DNA of 64,000 nt, from assembly GCF_038957035.1 (NCBI RefSeq), contig NZ_CP152412.1:1732501-1796500 (forward strand), read 5' to 3'. This DNA comes from Bradyrhizobium sp. B097 (lineage in GTDB: Bacteria > Pseudomonadota > Alphaproteobacteria > Rhizobiales > Xanthobacteraceae). Numbering within the stretch: position 1 is the first letter of the stretch; each line of letters starts with the position of its first letter. The position numbers and the translations under genes are program-made. Shown in pieces: positions 55,964 to 64,000 of this stretch. The notes beneath the pieces were generated by a model, which was not told where the DNA came from, made no database searches, and worked only from the letters and a program-made list of their open reading frames with translations.

Positions 55964-56889
55964 CAGATCACCTTGCGCGCGTCGAGCGCGTCGCGCAGCC
56001 CGTCGCCGATGAAGTTGATGGCGACGACCGCGATGAAGATCGCGCCGCCCGGAAACAGCGCCCAGTGCGGACCGATATCGAGAAAGTCCTTGGCGTCATA
56101 GAGGATGCGGCCCCAGGTCGGCGTATCCGGCGGAAAGCCGAGGCCGAGGAACGACAGCGTCGATTCCGCGATGATCGCGGCGGCGACGTCGATCGTGCCG
56201 GCGATGATCACCGGTCCCAGCGCATTGGGCAGGATGTGACGCACCACCTGACGCACCGGGCTCGCGCCGAGCGCGCGCGCGGCCTCGACGAATTCCTTTT
56301 CGCGCAGCGACAGGAACTGGGCACGCACCAGACGGGCGACCGGCATCCAGCGCAGGCCGCCGATCACAAGCACGATCAGGATGAAGATGCCACCTTCCGG
56401 GCCGAACACAGCCTTGAGCCCGTCGCGGAACAGATAGATCAGCATCAAGAGCAGCGGCAGTTGCGGCAGCGACAGGAACAGGTCGGTCAGCCACATCAGC
56501 GCATAGCCGAGTGGGCCGCGCGACATGCCGGCGAGCGCGCCGATCAACGTGCCGACGAACACCGAGACCAGCATCGCGGCGAGGCCGACCGCGAGCGAGA
56601 TGCGGCCGCCATAGATCATGCGGGCGAGCAGGTCCTGGCCGAGATCGTCGGTGCCGAACGGATGCGCCAGCGAGGGGCCCTGCATGCCTGCCACGACGTC
56701 GATGTCGCTCATCGAGACCCGCCAGACGAACGGGCCGATCACGACGGCTGCGATCAGCAGCAGCAGCAGGACGGCGCTGACCACGGCGGGCCTGTGCCGG
56801 CGGTAGCGCCGCCAGGTTTCGCGCCAGGGCGAGTAGCCGCGCCGCTCAGCGGAAGGAGATGCGAGGGTCAAGCCAGCCATAGAGGACAT
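55963..56889 (-). CDS. Peptide-type ABC permease (DppC-like), system 2
   Basis: A 308-residue permease with about six helices. HPFGTDDLGQDLLARMIYGGR, the EAA loop EFVEAARALGASPVRQVVRHILPN and STLSFLGLGFPPDTPTWGRIL are family signatures. It begins inside the 3' end of the DppB-like gene, with overlap of about 40 bp. ATG 56889 or ATG 56880 are the likely starts; neither has a clear ribosome site, so coupling is expected. Confidence 0.92.
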   Translation of the reverse strand: MSSMAGLTLASPSAERRGYSPWRETWRRYRRHRPAVVSAVLLLLLIAAVVIGPFVWRVSMSDIDVVAGMQGPSLAHPFGTDDLGQDLLARMIYGGRISLAVGLAAMLVSVFVGTLIGALAGMSRGPLGYALMWLTDLFLSLPQLPLLLMLIYLFRDGLKAVFGPEGGIFILIVLVIGGLRWMPVARLVRAQFLSLREKEFVEAARALGASPVRQVVRHILPNALGPVIIAGTIDVAAAIIAESTLSFLGLGFPPDTPTWGRILYDAKDFLDIGPHWALFPGGAIFIAVVAINFIGDGLRDALDARKVI

Positions 56890-57802
56890 CTGCAATCAGG
56901 TTGAAGAGCACCACGAGACACGCGAACACGAAGGTCACGGCCATCACGACCGGCGTATCGTTGGCGAGGATGGACGAAATCAGCAGCGAGCCGATGCCGG
57001 GAATCCGGAAGATCTGCTCGGTGACGATGGCGCCGCCGAACACGGCAGGCATTTGAAGCGCAATGAGCGTGACGACCGGGATCATCGCATTGCGCATCAC
57101 ATGCTTGACGATCACCTTGGCCTGCCCGAGCCCCTTGGCGCGCGCGGTGGTGACATAGTCGAGCCGGATCACGTCGAGCATCGCCGAGCGCACGAAGCGG
57201 GTCATCGACGCCGCCTGGAACAGGCCGAGCACCATCACCGGCATGATGGCCTGACGGATCATCTCCAGCAGCCAGGGGATGCCGCTGCCGGGCACGTCGG
57301 TGTAGACGAAGGGCAGCCAGTCCAGCTTCACCGAGAACACCAGGATGAACAGGATGCCGGTGAAGAAGGTCGGTAGCGAGAAGCCGATGAAGGCGAAGGT
57401 GTTGGCGAGCTGGTCGAACAGCGAATAGGGCCGGGTGGCGGCATAGACGCCGACCGGGATCGCGATCAGGAGCGCCAGCAGCTGCGCCGAACCGATCACG
57501 TAGAGCGTCGTCGGCAGCCGTTGCAGGATCAGCGTGTCGACATTGATCCGGCTGACAAAGGAGAAGCCCCAGTCGCCCTGCACCATCGCCGCAAGCCAGT
57601 GCAGATAGCGGAGGTAGATCGGATCGTCGAGGCCGAACTTGGTGCGCAGCGCGGCCTGTACCTCGGGCGGCACGTTCGGATTGGTCGCGAGCTCGCTGAA
57701 CGGATCGCCCGGCGCGAGCGCCAGCACGACGAACAGCACGACCGAAATCCCGAGCAGGCTCGGGATCGCGATCATCAGACGGCGCAGGATATATTGACTC
57801 AT
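56846..57802 (-). CDS. Peptide-type ABC permease (DppB-like), system 2
   Basis: A 318-residue permease beginning MSQYILRRLMIAIPSLLGIS. It contains NVPPEVQAALRTKFGLDDPIYLRYLHWL and the EAA loop DYVTTARAKGLGQAKVIVKHVMRNA. It forms the system 2 channel with the DppC-like protein, whose gene it overlaps. Confidence 0.93.
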   Translation of the reverse strand: MSQYILRRLMIAIPSLLGISVVLFVVLALAPGDPFSELATNPNVPPEVQAALRTKFGLDDPIYLRYLHWLAAMVQGDWGFSFVSRINVDTLILQRLPTTLYVIGSAQLLALLIAIPVGVYAATRPYSLFDQLANTFAFIGFSLPTFFTGILFILVFSVKLDWLPFVYTDVPGSGIPWLLEMIRQAIMPVMVLGLFQAASMTRFVRSAMLDVIRLDYVTTARAKGLGQAKVIVKHVMRNAMIPVVTLIALQMPAVFGGAIVTEQIFRIPGIGSLLISSILANDTPVVMAVTFVFACLVVLFNLIADVLYGWLDPRISFR

Positions 57803-57869
57803 CGAGAGATCATCTAACTAACGCTCGCACCTTGAGCACGTTGATCTTGCTTCCAGTCGAAAGGCGAGC

Positions 57870-58008
57870 TTCACCTCGCCCCGCGTGCGGGGAGAGGTCG
57901 AAATTCAAGCACAGCTTGAATTCCGGGCGAGTGAGACTCTCCAAGAACTCATCTCTCACGGTATTTGCGGTTGGAGCCGCTCTCCCCGTAAGAACGGGGA
58001 AAGGGAGA
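57870..58008. repeat. Dispersed palindromic repeat, family A (copy 3)
   Basis: TTCACCTCGCCCCGCGTGCGGGGAGAG..., an inner AATTCAAGC/GCTTGAATT hairpin and terminal CTCTCCCCGTAAGAACGGGGA blocks resemble copies at 11926 and 31316. It occupies the 243-bp gap between the binding protein and permease genes of system 2 and may reduce downstream transcription. Confidence 0.7.
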
Positions 58009-58045
58009 AGATGCACCCATTCAACTCCGAACCCGTCCCCGTGTC

Positions 58046-59836
58046 TCAGGTTTCACGATACCAGTCTTGCAGATTGTCAGTTTGGTTGGCCCAGCCGGAG
58101 AGCGCGGGCCGCACCGTGTTGGAGCAGGCTTCCACCGCAAGCCGATGCATCACGGGGATCATCACCGTGTCTTGCCACATCAGATCGTTGCACTTGATGT
58201 AGAGATCCGCGCGCTTGATCGGATCGGTCTCGGTATCGGCGGCATCGACTGCCGCATCGTAATCCTTGTTGACCCAGCGCGGGAAGTTCGGTCCCTGCCA
58301 CTTGTTCTCCTTGGTGGCGACGTTGCGCGAATGATAGCGGCGCATGTGCAGGGCCGGATCGGGTTGCGTCATCGGGATCTGGAACATCTCGATGTCGGCA
58401 TAGAAATGGGAGTAGGTGTCGGGGTTGGCGACGTCGGAGGAGAAGAACACCGAGGCCACCACCGATTTCAGCTCGACGTCGATGCCGGCCTTCTGGCAGG
58501 CCTGCTTGACGATCGCCTGGGTCTTCTGCCGCGGCCCGTTGATCGAGGTCTGGTATAGCAACTTCAGCTTCTTGCCGTCCTTCTCGCGGATGCCGTCGGA
58601 GCCGGCCTTCCAGCCGGCCTGCTCGAGCAGCGCGCTCGCCTTCTCGACCGAGAACTCCCATTTGGTGTTCTTGGAGACGAACTCCTCGGGGCCGTTGAGA
58701 TAGTTGGCGGTGGCGCGGCCGGCGCGGCCGTAGATCACCTTCTTGATGGACTCGCGGTCGACCAGCAGCGCGAGCGCCTGGCGCACGCGCTGGTCGGACA
58801 GGATCGGATGCTTGGTCTTCATCGACGAGCGTTCGCCGTCGACCTCGGTGTTGGGGTCGGTGAAATTGATGGCGATAAACTCGATGTCGCCGCCGACGGC
58901 ATAGAGCGTCTTGCCCTTGCCGCCCTTCTCCAGCCGCAGCAGCACCTCGTCCTCGACCTGGATATTCCAGGCGAAATCATATTCGCCGGTCTGGATCACC
59001 GCGCGGGCCGCCGACACCGCGTCACCGCCGCCCTTCATCTCGATCGTGTCGAAATAGGGCCGGTTCGCCATGTGATAATCCTGATTGATCTCACCGCGGA
59101 TCAGGTCGCCCGGCTTGAACTCGATGAACTTGTAGGGTCCGGTGCCGACCGGCTTCAGATTGGTCGACGCCTCGCGCGACTTGCCGCCCTTGAATTCCGC
59201 GAACAGGTGTTTTGGAATGATGCAGCCATAGGCACCGACGAACGCGTTGGCCCAGAACGGCGTCGGATCCTTGAACTTGATACGGACCGTGAGGTCGTCG
59301 ACCTTCTCCACGGTCATGCCGGCGTAAGTCGCGCTCGAGACCGCTGCCGTCGCGGGGTCGCTGGCATATTCCCAGGTGAAGACGACGTCGTCGGCGCTGA
59401 ACGGTTTCCCGTCATGCCATTTGACGCCGGGTTTGAGTTTCCAGACCACCGATTTGGCGTCGGCGGCTAGGCCGCCATTCTGGATCGAGGGGATCTCGGC
59501 GGCGAGGATCGGGTTGAGATGGCCGTCGACGTCCCAGCTGGCCAGCGGCTCGTAGAAGATGCGCGAGCCGTCCTGGTCCTTGGTGCCGGTGGCGAAATGC
59601 GGATTGAGCAGGGTCGGGCCCTGCCACCACAACAGCTTCAGCGGACCGCCGCCGCCGCGCTTGGTCGGCTTGTAGGGGTTGGGGCTCTGCGCCATCGCGA
59701 CGCCGCCGATCGCCAGAATCTGGTTCGCCAACGGCGCGGTGAGGCCGACGGCAATCATTCGCTTGACGAAGGCGCGGCGGTCCATCCGTCCGTCCCTTAC
59801 GTCGTCGATCATCCCGCGCAGATTGTTGTCGAACAT
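58046..59836 (-). CDS. Peptide-type ABC substrate-binding protein (SBP_bac_5, Tat exported), system 2
   Basis: A 596-residue receptor. The N-terminus has a twin-arginine signal (MDRRAFVKRMIAVGLTAP, residues 18-35), unusual but seen in this subgroup. The SBP family 5 signature is at about 110-150 (WKLKPGVKWHDGKPFSADDVVFTWEY). ATG 59836 follows GAGGGGACA; the longer frame is unsupported. It heads the system 2 transcript. Ligand unknown, probably an N-acyl amino acid or peptide given the M20 hydrolase upstream. Confidence 0.93.
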   Translation of the reverse strand: MFDNNLRGMIDDVRDGRMDRRAFVKRMIAVGLTAPLANQILAIGGVAMAQSPNPYKPTKRGGGGPLKLLWWQGPTLLNPHFATGTKDQDGSRIFYEPLASWDVDGHLNPILAAEIPSIQNGGLAADAKSVVWKLKPGVKWHDGKPFSADDVVFTWEYASDPATAAVSSATYAGMTVEKVDDLTVRIKFKDPTPFWANAFVGAYGCIIPKHLFAEFKGGKSREASTNLKPVGTGPYKFIEFKPGDLIRGEINQDYHMANRPYFDTIEMKGGGDAVSAARAVIQTGEYDFAWNIQVEDEVLLRLEKGGKGKTLYAVGGDIEFIAINFTDPNTEVDGERSSMKTKHPILSDQRVRQALALLVDRESIKKVIYGRAGRATANYLNGPEEFVSKNTKWEFSVEKASALLEQAGWKAGSDGIREKDGKKLKLLYQTSINGPRQKTQAIVKQACQKAGIDVELKSVVASVFFSSDVANPDTYSHFYADIEMFQIPMTQPDPALHMRRYHSRNVATKENKWQGPNFPRWVNKDYDAAVDAADTETDPIKRADLYIKCNDLMWQDTVMIPVMHRLAVEACSNTVRPALSGWANQTDNLQDWYRET

Positions 59837-60248
59837 TGTCCCCTCGGTCCGGCTCACGTGTGATTGCGGCGGGCCTTGGAACCGGCCGCCGTGCTGGCGG
59901 CAGATGGCACACCGAATGACCGCGAAGGTCAACGCCTCCCGAGGTTCAGCGACTAGGTCTTTTGGCTATCGCTTGTGCAGAACCGCTCCGCGCCGCACAT
60001 CGGTTCGGCATTTCGGTGCCAAAGCGCGCCTGCGCGTGCCTCGCAGTGCGGAAAATTTGTTCGTTATCCTTTGTTCCGAGATGCTTTTTTGTCACGCGCG
60101 CGCGTTTTCGAGCGGAGCGGATGCCGGTTCGCGCGACGAAAACGCGTCCAAGCAAAAATCCAGAGCCCCGCTCCGATCCAATCGGATCAGAACAGGAGCT
60201 GGCCGGGCCGCGCATCGGCGCGCAGGCCCGGCTCGTTAAATGCGGCGC
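59837..60248. other. 412-bp spacer between system 2 receptor and M20 hydrolase
   Basis: It contains the second family B repeat (60101-60202) and no credible gene. The promoter of the receptor operon should lie in its left part. Confidence 0.5.
60101..60202. repeat. Dispersed repeat, family B (copy 2)
   Basis: GCGCGTTTTCGAGCGGAGCG...GGTTCGCGCGACGAAAACGCG is followed by CAAGCAAAAATCCAGAGCCCC and the GATCCAATCGGATC hairpin. It is longer than the copy at 18341. The inverted GCGTTTTC/GAAAACGC arms are conserved. Confidence 0.8.
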
Positions 60249-61667
60249 TCAGGCGACCGACATGTCCAACGGCGGTGCAACATTCGCCGGCAGCGGACTG
60301 ACATAGGGCGTCCGGGTGGTCCGCTTCTTGAGGTCGGCCTTGGCGGCTGCGATCAGCTCCGGCTCCATCAGCGCCTTCACGCCGAGGCCGGCCATCGCCT
60401 TGGCGGCCTGCACCATCGCCTTGTGCGCGGCCGGCGTCTTGCCCTGCGCCACAACCTGCCAGGTGTGGAACGGCGTGCCGATTGCAACCGTCGGTGCATG
60501 GACCTGCACCGTCGGCACCACCCAGCTGACGTCGCCGACATCGGTCGAGCCGATCAGCGGATTGCGCTTGGCGTCGATCGGCACCAGGAAATCGGCCAGC
60601 GGCCGGTCGGTCGGATCCATGCCGATCGCGTAGTAGACCGAGGCGATGTCCTTGTCGGTCAGGGTCGCACGGATCTTTCCGGCGAAATCCTTGTCGGCAT
60701 CGTCGAAATGCGGCGGGCCGAGATCTTCCATGATGCGGTGCAGGGTCTGCTCCAGCGGCGTATTGGGCAGGATGTTGGAGACCGCGGAGATGATCTTCAT
60801 CTCCATCCTGGTCTCGGTCATCAGGGCTGCGCCCTGCGCGATCTTGTTCACGCGCTCGACCAGCTCGTTCATGCCGGGCAGGTCGCGGGCGCGGATCGAA
60901 TAGCGCACGCGGGCATGGGCCTGCACCACGTTGGGCGCAATGCCGCCGGTGTCGAGCAGCGCGTAATGCACCCGGGCGTCGCTCGGCATGTGCTCGCGCA
61001 TGTAGTTGACGCCGACATTCATCAATTCCACCGCATCGAGCGCGCTGCGGCCGAGATGCGGCGAGGCTGCCGCATGCGAGGTCCGCCCGGTGAAGATGAA
61101 ATCGGCACGGGTGTTGGCGAGCGACGGCGTCACCGCCACTTCCCAGAAACTGTGCGGATGCCAGGTGATGGCGATGTCGGCGTCCTCGAACGCGCCACAG
61201 CGCACCATGAAGGCCTTTGCCGCGCCGCCTTCCTCGGCGGGACAGCCGTAATAGCGCACCCGGCCCGGCACCTTGTTGGCGGCGAGCCAGTCCTTGACCG
61301 CGGTTGCCGCGAGCAGCGCGGAGGAGCCGAGTAGATTGTGGCCGCAGCCGTGGCCGTGGCCGCCGCTCTCGACCGGGCGAGGTTCGGCAATTCCGGCCTC
61401 CTGGCTGAGGCCGGGCAGGGCGTCATATTCGCCGAGGAAAGCGATGACCGGGCCGCCCTCGCCCCATTCGCCCATCACCGCGGTCGGAATGTCGGCGAGG
61501 TTCTCGGTGATGCGGAAACCCTGGTGGCGCAGCTCGGCCAGATGTTCGGCGGATGAGCGCGCCTCGGTGTAACAGACCTCGGGCATCGCCCAGACCCGGT
61601 CGCTCAATTCGATGAAACGCGGCTTGATCGTGTCGACGCCGCGCCAAACATCATTACGGTTGTCCAT
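60249..61667 (-). CDS. M20-family amidohydrolase (AbgB / N-acyl-amino-acid hydrolase-like)
   Basis: A 472-residue metal-dependent hydrolase. Metal-binding motifs are GGHGHGCGHNLLGS and CPAEEGGAAKAF, and the dimerisation domain (about 195-310) includes GRTSHAAASPHLGRSALDAVELMNVGVNYMREHM. The close similarity of pattern to p-aminobenzoyl-glutamate and indole-acetyl-amino-acid hydrolases suggests removal of an acyl group from an amino acid or dipeptide. ATG 61667 is preferred, since the longer frame has no ribosome site. It lies upstream of peptide importer 2 on the same strand. Confidence 0.9.
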   Translation of the reverse strand: MDNRNDVWRGVDTIKPRFIELSDRVWAMPEVCYTEARSSAEHLAELRHQGFRITENLADIPTAVMGEWGEGGPVIAFLGEYDALPGLSQEAGIAEPRPVESGGHGHGCGHNLLGSSALLAATAVKDWLAANKVPGRVRYYGCPAEEGGAAKAFMVRCGAFEDADIAITWHPHSFWEVAVTPSLANTRADFIFTGRTSHAAASPHLGRSALDAVELMNVGVNYMREHMPSDARVHYALLDTGGIAPNVVQAHARVRYSIRARDLPGMNELVERVNKIAQGAALMTETRMEMKIISAVSNILPNTPLEQTLHRIMEDLGPPHFDDADKDFAGKIRATLTDKDIASVYYAIGMDPTDRPLADFLVPIDAKRNPLIGSTDVGDVSWVVPTVQVHAPTVAIGTPFHTWQVVAQGKTPAAHKAMVQAAKAMAGLGVKALMEPELIAAAKADLKKRTTRTPYVSPLPANVAPPLDMSVA

Positions 61668-61877
61668 TTGCTTCGGTCCCTTAGCTCGCAAGGCAATCTG
61701 AAGCGCAAAAGGCTAGCAGCTTGGCGCGGCGCCGCCTAGCGCGTGCCGGCAGAGCAGCTTTTCCGCAGCGTCACGTCTTGGTGTGCAGAGAAACAGTCAC
61801 AAAGGGCACCGGTCGCCTGTCTTGAGCGATCAGCCTGCCTTCCTCTATGATGCGGCTCGCGAGGACGTAGTCCGACC

Positions 61878-63239
61878 ATGCATGATGCAATTCCGTCTCT
61901 GTTGCCGAGAAATTCGGGCCACCAGTTCGTGATTTATGCCGACGCCTGCTCGGGCATTCCCGGTGCACTGCATGAGCGCACCTTCGCGTCGGTGAACAAC
62001 GTGGTCCGCCGGCTGCACCCTGCGCCCGAATTCATTCTCTTCCCCGGCGACGAGATCATCGGCCTCACCGCCGATGCCGACGCGTTGCGGGCGCAGTGGC
62101 GGCATTGGCTCGACACCGAAATGGCCTGGCTCGACCGGCGCGCGGTGCCGCTGTGGCACACGACCGGCAACCACACCACCTATGACGAGATGAGCGAGGC
62201 GGTGTTTCGCGAGGTGCTGAAGCTGCCGCGCAACGGTCCGCCGGGTCAGGAGGGCTTGTCCTATTGGGTCCGCCGCGACGATTTGCTGATGGTGTTTGTG
62301 CATACGCTGTGGAGCGGGTTGGGCGGCGAGGGGCATGTCGAGACCGACTGGCTGCAAGCGGTACTCGCACAGCACAGGGATGCCCGGCACAAACTGGTGC
62401 TGGGTCATCATCCCGTGTACCCCATCAATGGCTTCAGCGGCAGCTATCAGCGCGAGATCGGTCACGAATACAGCGCGCGCTTCTGGGAGGTCCTGGTCGG
62501 CGCCGGCGTGACCGCCTATCTGTGCAGCCACATCCTCGCATTCGATGTTCAGGTCCATCGCGGCGTGCTGCAGATCTGCACGGCGGGCGCGGGCACTGCG
62601 CACCGGATGCCCGAAGGCGTCGAGTACCTGCATTGCGTGCAAGCGGCGCTCGATCAGGACGGCCTTCGCTATCAGGTGCTCGACACCGAAGGCGCCGTGC
62701 GCGAGCAGCTCGCATGGCCGCTGCCATCTTTCGACCGCGCTGCGTGGTCGCCATTGCCGCACGGGACCAGCCCCGCGCCGCTGTCCGGGATGCCGGCGCC
62801 CGCGACGGTGGTCGCCCTGAAACTGTCGGGGCGCACCGCCGCGGCAAGCGCCGCGCCGCAAACGCTGCTGTGCACGCCCGTGCCAGACATGATCGCGCCG
62901 TTCTGGCTCGGCCTGCGCGGGCCGAACCAGACGCTCACCCTGATCCTCGGGCGCGAGCCCGGGCGTAGTCCGCACTACTGGGTCGGTCCCGATCTCGGCG
63001 ATGAGCGGGATTTCGACCTCGACATCGCCTTCTATCCGGACATGGGACCGGGCGGCGTGCTGTGGCGACGCCGCGGTGACATCAGCTGGACGTCGTTCGC
63101 CGCGATATCGGCGACGGGGCTCGAGCGGTTCTCGTGGCCCGCGCTCTGGAGCGTCGGGTGCGGACAGCATGGACCCGACGACAGGCGATATGCCGGGCCT
63201 CGGCTCGACGTCGCTGCGACCGTGATCGCATTGTCATGA
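61878..63239 (+). CDS. Metallophosphoesterase-like protein with altered metal motifs
   Basis: A 453-residue protein. The first 280 residues resemble a calcineurin-like phosphoesterase: FVIYADACSG (DxC where DxH or DxG is usual, D22-C24), FPGDEI, TTGNHTTYDE (N98-H99), LVLGHHPVYP and YLCSHILAFDVQ, where the final GHxH motif is degraded. The C-terminal 170 residues (from about 285) are a separate beta-rich domain of unknown type. No signal peptide. Purple acid phosphatase-like ancestry is likely, but activity is uncertain. It is divergent from the M20 hydrolase by 210 bp. Confidence 0.75.
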   Translation: MHDAIPSLLPRNSGHQFVIYADACSGIPGALHERTFASVNNVVRRLHPAPEFILFPGDEIIGLTADADALRAQWRHWLDTEMAWLDRRAVPLWHTTGNHTTYDEMSEAVFREVLKLPRNGPPGQEGLSYWVRRDDLLMVFVHTLWSGLGGEGHVETDWLQAVLAQHRDARHKLVLGHHPVYPINGFSGSYQREIGHEYSARFWEVLVGAGVTAYLCSHILAFDVQVHRGVLQICTAGAGTAHRMPEGVEYLHCVQAALDQDGLRYQVLDTEGAVREQLAWPLPSFDRAAWSPLPHGTSPAPLSGMPAPATVVALKLSGRTAAASAAPQTLLCTPVPDMIAPFWLGLRGPNQTLTLILGREPGRSPHYWVGPDLGDERDFDLDIAFYPDMGPGGVLWRRRGDISWTSFAAISATGLERFSWPALWSVGCGQHGPDDRRYAGPRLDVAATVIALS

Positions 63240-63274
63240 GCCAAAGTCTTGAGCCAAAGTCCTGAGCCAAGTCG
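63237..63274 (+). repeat. Triplicated 13-bp unit across a stop codon
   Basis: TGAGCCAAAGTCT, TGAGCCAAAGTCC and TGAGCCAAGTCGG follow one another at 63237, 63250 and 63263. The first TGA is the stop codon of the metallophosphoesterase gene. Confidence 0.85.
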
Positions 63275-63319
63275 GCGGCGATCGCGCTGGCGGAGAAACG
63301 GAGCAGGGACGTGTGCCGC

Positions 63320-63532
63320 CTAGTCAGATCCCTTGGGCTTCTTCCGTTCCGCGCTTTTCAATTCGCGATCGATCAGCGTGCAGACTCGTCGCTGTGCCAG
63401 CAGGCCGAGCCGCGCGCGCGTGGTGCCGTGCTTGATCTTGCCGTTGATCTCGAATGACCAGCTCCAGAGGTCGGGTTCGACGTTGGTAAGCGTGTATTGA
63501 ATGTCTCGATGACGATCGATCAGCTTCTTCAT
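63320..63532 (-). CDS. 70-residue basic protein of unknown function
   Basis: Begins MKKLIDRHRDIQYTLTNVEP, continues DLWSWSFEINGKIKHGTTRA and ends in a Lys/Arg-rich tail (ERKKPKGSD). It is compact and basic with no signal peptide. It resembles small conserved proteins seen in Bradyrhizobium-type genomes, with no named domain. An AAAGAAACGGC site precedes ATG. It sits alone near dispersed repeats. Confidence 0.65.
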   Translation of the reverse strand: MKKLIDRHRDIQYTLTNVEPDLWSWSFEINGKIKHGTTRARLGLLAQRRVCTLIDRELKSAERKKPKGSD

Positions 63533-63938
63533 GCCGTTTCTTTTTGTTGGCTGAAGATTGCATAGCCAGATCGAGGAGGCGTCTGTATCCGGACGACTAC
63601 CTACACAATTGGTCTAAGCGTCCGCGCGGCGGAATTTTCCGCAATCACTGAGTTGGGGGCGTTGTCCAGTGGTTGCGTGATCATGTCGCGAGAATGCAGA
63701 TTTGTATCCCCATTCTCATATGTCATCGCCCGGCTCGACCGGGCGATCCAGTACGCCGCGGCCTCTCGGCTCAAGCACCGCTGTCTCTGGAATACTGGAT
63801 CACCCGCATGCGCGGGTGATGACACCGCGCAGTTTGACATCTTGAATCGAGAACCATCCTCATCGTCGTCTTGGCGAAAGCCAGGACGATGAAGGGATGG
63901 ATATCAATCCGCCAGCATCAACCTTGTACGTTCCAGCC
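63533..63938. other. 406-bp gene-free region carrying repeats
   Basis: No gene is recognised; short frames overlap the family D repeat. A second small palindrome-like element (CATCGTCGTCTTGGCGAAAGC) lies near 63861. Confidence 0.6.
63721..63824. repeat. Dispersed repeat, family D
   Basis: Bounded by TGTCATC and GATGACA, with CGCCCGGCTCGACCGGGCGAT near the left and ATCACCCGCATGCGCGGGTG at the right; GGATCCAGTA-like inner arms pair with TACTGGATC. It matches a familiar intergenic hairpin element of Bradyrhizobium genomes. Confidence 0.8.
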
Positions 63939-64000
63939 TCACAAATTGATCACCCCGCGCCGCGCCGCATGCGCGACGGCGTCGGTTCGGCCGGTGGCGT
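63939..64000 (-). CDS. C-terminal end of a LuxR-type regulator (truncated by window)
   Basis: The minus strand ends an open frame with residues ATGRTDAVAHAARRGVINL and a TGA stop (63939-63941). This is the typical last helix of a LuxR/NarL HTH (..gR.eAv..A...Gli.l). The rest lies beyond the window. Confidence 0.65.
   Translation of the reverse strand, partial: ATGRTDAVAHAARRGVINL

Noticed and set aside
63601..63892. Two 79-codon frames near the right end
   Set aside because: Both run through the family D repeat and have no family features.

Overview
The window is high-GC DNA from an alphaproteobacterium, most likely Bradyrhizobium or a close relative. This is inferred from gene content and codon use, and from several dispersed intergenic palindromic repeats that I associate with that group. 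No rRNA, tRNA, CRISPR array, prophage or insertion sequence was seen. Genes are densely packed in short operons, and most long open frames antisense to them are GC-driven shadows.

Layout. (1) 1-3528: end of an iron-type alcohol dehydrogenase/maleylacetate reductase, a GST-like protein, an SDR with Phe in place of the catalytic Tyr, and an orphan branched-chain-amino-acid-type binding protein. (2) 3558-16932: a surface/exopolysaccharide locus with a GIPC-transferase-like protein, a GT4 glycosyltransferase, a Wzz/GumC-type co-polymerase with a degenerate kinase domain, a flippase, an FAD enzyme, a BioF2-type acyltransferase, a WecG/TagA glycosyltransferase, a Wzy/WaaL-type protein and a secreted GH5 glycanase. 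(3) 17051-18340: an MFS metabolite:proton symporter. (4) 18406-20552: an encapsulin nanocompartment operon, in which a DyP peroxidase with a C-terminal encapsulation peptide overlaps the shell gene, followed by a 63-residue protein of unknown function. (5) 20670-29552: a stress block with a DUF2171 protein, ClpB, a YXWGXW-repeat secreted protein behind a near-perfect EcfG general-stress promoter, a CbpA-like DnaJ with its CbpM modulator, several small proteins and a YbaL-type K+/H+ antiporter.

(6) 29667-39306: a polyol catabolic regulon with a HAD phosphatase, SorC-family regulator, SmoEFGK-type ABC importer, polyol dehydrogenase (SDR), FGGY kinase and PfkB kinase. Palindromic TGAGCATATGCTCA-like sites lie upstream of both the HAD gene and smoE. 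(7) 39426-46361: an amidase followed by a complete Dpp/Opp-type importer. (8) 46803-50579: a PQQ alcohol dehydrogenase with the Asp-X-Asp signature of lanthanide enzymes, a di-haem cytochrome c, and a divergent serine hydroxymethyltransferase. (9) 50784-53847: an exported ankyrin protein and a class A beta-lactamase divergent from an AmpR-like LysR regulator. (10) 54021-61667: a second Dpp/Opp-type importer with an M20 amidohydrolase. (11) 61878-64000: a metallophosphoesterase-like protein, a small protein, repeats, and the 3' end of a LuxR-type regulator.

The most notable units are the encapsulin/DyP operon with its uncharacterised small partner, the DxD-type PQQ dehydrogenase next to a divergent SHMT, and the polysaccharide locus with a kinase-dead-looking co-polymerase.
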